Assembly: GCA_034509495.1 (NCBI GenBank)
Contig: CM067503.1
Coordinates: 4,113,633-4,177,632, forward strand
Direction: 5' to 3'
Length of the DNA: 64,000 nucleotides
DNA from: Acestrorhynchus altus
Taxonomy: Eukaryota; Chordata; Actinopteri; Characiformes; Acestrorhynchidae
Shown: one piece after another, positions 60,076-64,000 of the stretch
How positions within the stretch are numbered: the stretch's first letter is position 1
Layout: every line of letters starts with the position of its first letter
The notes under the pieces: generated by a model
Seen by the model: the letters and a program-made list of their open reading frames with translations, nothing else
What the model was told of the DNA's origin: nothing
Databases searched by the model: none
Made by a program: the position numbers and the translations under genes

Positions 60076-63064
60076 GAGTTTATTGCTATTAATAAAAATA
60101 GTAACACTTCATACTTCTTGTTGTGGGAAACCCTGAAAGCTTACCTTCAGGGACAAATTACTTCCTACTTTGCCCACGCGAATAAAATTTGTAAAAATAA
60201 GGTACAATCCCTATTGTCGCAAATTGAGGAGGTGGATCATTTGATTGCTCTTGGCCCTACCCCTATTTCATTGAAACGTCGTACTGAGCTTCAGGCCGAA
60301 TTCAATCTCATTACAACAAAGGAGGCAGAAAGGCTACAGTTACATACTCGCAGTAATTATTATGAACATGGAGACAAATCTTCTAGGCTTCTGGCCCATC
60401 AGTTAAAGAGGCAGGCATCATCCCGTCTTATTCCGCGCATTGAGGACTCAGCAAATATTTTACATTCCGACCCTTTTTCTATTAATGCAAGTCATACTAC
60501 TGCAATCTTTATCGCTCAGAGTCCTCAGACTCTGAACTTATGTCCTCATTTTTGGATCAATTGACTTTTCCTGCTGTCGATCCATTGAAAGCAAAGGATC
60601 TGAACCAACCATTAAAGTTGGAAGAGAAAGCTATGCAGTCCAGCAGGGCTGTTGAATTCTATAAAAACGTTTATAGACAAACTGGCCCCCCTGCTTTTGG
60701 CTGTATATGAAGAGGTGATGGGTGATCTACCCCCAACTATGCCTCAAATTTCCATAAAGGGTAAAGATCCTCTGTCATGCTCCTCATATAGACCTCTTTC
60801 TTTGCTAAATGTTGATGCAAAAATTTTGGCTAAAGCCATCGCGTTTGGAAAATATACTCCCAGATATAATATCAGAGGACCAGAATGGGTTTATTAAGGG
60901 TCGACAACTTTTCTTTAATGTTCACTCGCTCCTCAGTGTGATTTATTCCAATCACTCCCTCACTTTGCCTGAGGTTGTGATCTCACTCAATGCCAAGAAG
61001 GCCTTTGACCGGATAGAGTGGGACTAATTATTTAGGGTGCTACATAAATTTGGTTAAAAAAAATTAATTCATTTCCTGGATAAAGCTGCTGTATGCATCT
61101 CTAAAGGCCAGTGTACAGACCAGTTTATTCCGTGGGACCAGACAGGGTTGCCCCCTTTCTCCTTTACTGTTTGCCTTTGCAATCGAACCCTTGTCAATCG
61201 CACTTAAATCACTCAGATCATTTGAAGGAATTTCTCGCTCGGGTATAGAATTAAAATGATCTTTATATGCAGATGATTTATTACTATATATTACTAATCC
61301 AGTCAATACTGTCTCACCTGGATGAATTTGGATCCTTTTCTGGCTATAAGGTGAATGTTCACAAGAGAGAATGCTTTCCTGTTAATACTTAGGCAATGAA
61401 GTTTAATCATTCAACTATTCCCTTCAATTTTGCTCCCTCTGAGTTTACGGATTCAGGGATTCATGTCACTCACACTTTATTCTCTCTTTTTTTCTTCCAG
61501 TTATACCCCGTTACTGAAAAAGCTCAAAATAGATCTCCAGCAATGGAGAGCTCTTCCATTAACACTGCTGGGGAGAATAAATACAATTAAAATGACAAAT
61601 TTCTTTTTTTTATTTCAGACAATCCCTTTATACTTGCCTAATTTTTTTAAGATATACTTGCCTAAGATTTTTTAATTACCACATTCATTTGGGATGGAAT
61701 ACCAAGAATAAGACAATCCTTATTACAAAGTTTCAGGTCGGACGGTGGCCTTTCCCTTCCCGATTTTTTGTATTATTACTGGTCAGCAAACATTCACAGG
61801 GCAATGTACTGGTTTAGGTCACCAGATTTGCAGTGGTGTAAATTGGAGATGGCTGCTTACTCGTCATCGGGCCTTGCTTTACTTACTTCCCCTTTACAAA
61901 GTCGGATTTCACAACATTCCACTAATCCTTTAGTAATTTATACGTTTCGTATATGGTTCCAATTCAGACACCATTTTCACTTTAGCTCTCCATCCATGAT
62001 GATGCCAATTTTAAATAATCATGCATTTCCTCCAGCTTTGAGTGACCCTTCTTTTAGGATTTGGCATGAGAAGGGTATTGTCTCGTTTAAGGATCTGTTT
62101 AAAAATAGTGTTTTTAGGAGCTTTGCGCAGCTGGCTTGTGATTATGATCCCCCATCACATCTATTTAGGTATTTTCAAGCTAGACACTGTGTACTTCCTT
62201 TATTTCCCAGAGATACCTGACCCCTAGTGACTCAGCCGTGGGACGAATTTCTATCCCTGGATACTTCCCTAAAATCCAATATATCCAAAATATATTCATG
62301 CATAATGTCTTGGGACAGACAATCTCTAATCAATGTTAAGAAGGCCTGGGAGGATGAGCTGGGTATGGTCTTTACAGATGAACGGTGGGACAGGGCTGTA
62401 AATAAAATATGTTCAAGTGCACCCTGTGCTAGGCTTCAGTTAATTCAATTTAAGGTTCTGCACAGGGCTCACTGGTCTAAGAGTCGACTATCTAAGATCT
62501 GTCCCAATTCTGTTAATGATCAGTGTGATAGATGCTCGGCCTCACCTTGTAACTTAAGCCATATGTTTTTTTTTTTGTCCTCCTCTTCGCAAATTCTGGT
62601 CTGATTTTTCTGAAATGATGTCCAAGGTCTTACATATTAACACAGATGTTTCATCTTCTATAGCTTTATTTGGCATTAGCAATAATACATTACTGATCAC
62701 AAGGGCTCAGTTGGCAAGACGTCGTATTCTTCTACTGTGGAAATCTGCAGACCCGCCCTCAATCTCATGCTGGCTCCAAGATGTTATGTATTACCTCAGA
62801 TTAGAGAAAATAAAATTTAGACTTAAAGGAAATACTGCTACATTTTTTCAGAAATGGGACTCTTTTTTGTCTTATTTCGCGTCACTCCATATTTTGCCAA
62901 AAGATTAACTTGTCCCAAAGGTTGTGTGTTTTTTCTTTTTTTGGGTGTGTGATTGTATGTGGGTATTTTGGGGTTAAAGTAAAAAATTCGGAGACATTGT
63001 TTTTGTTCTTTGTATATATCTATTTTGTACGAACTCCTCAATAAAAAAAAAATAAAAAAATTAA
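60076..63064 (+). mobile_element. 5'-truncated L1-like LINE, inactive
   Basis: About 3.0 kb of ORF2-type text in shifting frames, beginning after where the endonuclease would be: LLWETLKAYLQGQI, then ELQAEFNLITTKEAERLQL and NYYEHGDKSSRLLAHQLK (60120-60410); RT fragments SSYRPLSLLNVDAKILAKAI (60780-60842), EDQNGFIKGRQL (60873-60910) and ISLNAKKAFDRIEW (60980-61022), where the usual catalytic Asp is Asn; LYADDLLLYIT (61262-61297); and a C-terminal part up to about 62907. The 3' end is an A-rich tail (63041-63060). It carries many stops. 'attaaaattctttcaatag' (60057-60075) and 'attaaattctttcaacag' (about 63059-63076) flank it and may be target-site duplications. Confidence 0.85.
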
Positions 63065-63128
63065 ATTCTTTCAACAGGATTTCAGAGATATAAAGTGTAT
63101 TGTGAAACACTTCCCTACATCAACCACA

Positions 63129-63541
63129 TATACACTATATGGGCAAAAGTATTTGGACACCTTCACTGTTTCGTTGAAATCAAGGGTATTAAAGAGTTGA
63201 TCCTGCTTTTGTTGGAGTAACTGTCTCTACTCTCCAGGGAAGGCTTTCTACTATATTGGAGCATTGCTGTGATGGTTTGATTACATTCAGTGATTAAAAC
63301 ATTAGTGAGGTCAGGAGGTTGGATGATCACAACCCAACTCTCCAACTCCAACATACTCTCCAAACGTTTTGGATGGAGCTACATCATTCCAGAGAACATG
63401 GTTATACAACTCTAGCCAAAACCTGCAAACTGACCTGTTGCCTATTGCCATTAAATTCATATTTAACTCCTCCAGAGAAAACTATCCTATAGTACCTGAA
63501 CGCATTCATTAGAAGGACATCCACAAACATTTGGACATATC
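63129..63541 (+). mobile_element. Complete MITE, reference copy of the family
   Basis: About 410 bp with inverted ends: left 'gggcaaaagtatttggacac' (63140-63160), right 'ccacaaacatttggacatat' (63521-63540). Non-coding. Fragments of it are at 645, 11432, 40570, 41383, 41795, 42440, 52030, 56275 and 56882. Confidence 0.75.
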
Positions 63542-63784
63542 ATGTCTAAGATTTGAGTAATGCTAGTTTCAGACTGTAGTTTCAGCACAGCTTTGGCTGC
63601 TTGGTTTTTATGTGGGTCTGAATCTAAACTATGAACGAAAACATCAAAAGAGAACATCAAACGATGTCTGAGAACAGGCTGCTCAGGTCAGAAATACTAC
63701 AGCCTTTGTTGATATATTTTTGTTCTGACGAAAACTCTGTGTAAGGCCCGATTCTTTAATCCACTCACACCTGTGCAATGTTCT

Positions 63785-63957
63785 AGAACAGGGCTGGAGA
63801 ACTGAGTCTAGTGGTTTGCTGCTTGTCAGTGCTCTAACACGCTTACCAGTTCTGGCAAGTAACATCTGAGTTAAATCAGGTGTGCTTGAACAGGAAACCA
63901 CAAAACTGTAGAGGAATCTGACCCTCTAGAACTGGAGTTCCCCCACCCCTGTTCGAG
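63785..63957 (+). mobile_element. Possible short inverted-repeat element
   Basis: 'gaacagggctggagaactga' on the left and 'tggagttcccccacccctgt' plus 'tc' on the right are roughly inverted. A similar end is at about 12005-12050. Confidence 0.4.
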
Positions 63958-64000
63958 GGACACAGTCAAATAGAACTGATCACTAAGGCCTCTTTTCTTC

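Overview
The window looks like nuclear DNA of a teleost fish. Genes are split by introns, simple repeats are dense, and there are many degraded Tc1/mariner elements, short inverted-repeat (MITE-like) elements, tRNA-type SINEs and one 5'-truncated L1-like LINE. I cannot fix the species; the repeat families resemble those I know from otophysan fishes such as characins and cyprinids, which is only an impression.

Four protein genes can be supported, all in the left 37 kb. (1) Minus strand, 208-534: the first coding exon of a TAP1-like peptide transporter, running off the left edge, with an interferon-response-type GAAA array about 650 bp upstream. (2) Plus strand, 4560-15804: a very short Notch-family receptor (11 exons, about 782 aa) whose signal peptide is spliced straight to Notch repeats LNR-B and LNR-C. 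It has no EGF repeats, no LNR-A, no visible furin site, no recognisable RAM tryptophan motif and a reduced ankyrin domain. (3) Minus strand, 18028-28437: a complete nine-exon PBX2-type TALE homeobox gene (417 aa). (4) Plus strand, 31404-37321: a GPSM3-like G-protein regulator (373 aa) with an acidic N-terminal half and four GoLoco motifs.

NOTCH4, GPSM3 and PBX2 are neighbours in the human MHC class III region and TAP1 lies in the adjacent class II region. The block therefore looks like an MHC-related conserved neighbourhood. pbx2 and gpsm3 are divergent; the roughly 3 kb between their start codons holds a 52-bp minisatellite of about 24 units with an alternating two-unit pattern.

From 37.3 to 64 kb I find no convincing cellular gene. 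That part holds transposon relics (Tc1-like at 37.8-38.4 and 43.4-44.7 kb, mariner-like at 53.3-53.7 kb, an L1-like LINE at 60.1-63.06 kb), about ten fragments of one MITE family, SINEs, minisatellites, and several non-repetitive stretches that could be conserved non-coding elements. All exon models are from reading the sequence only: splice sites, phases and protein family motifs agree, but there is no transcript evidence.
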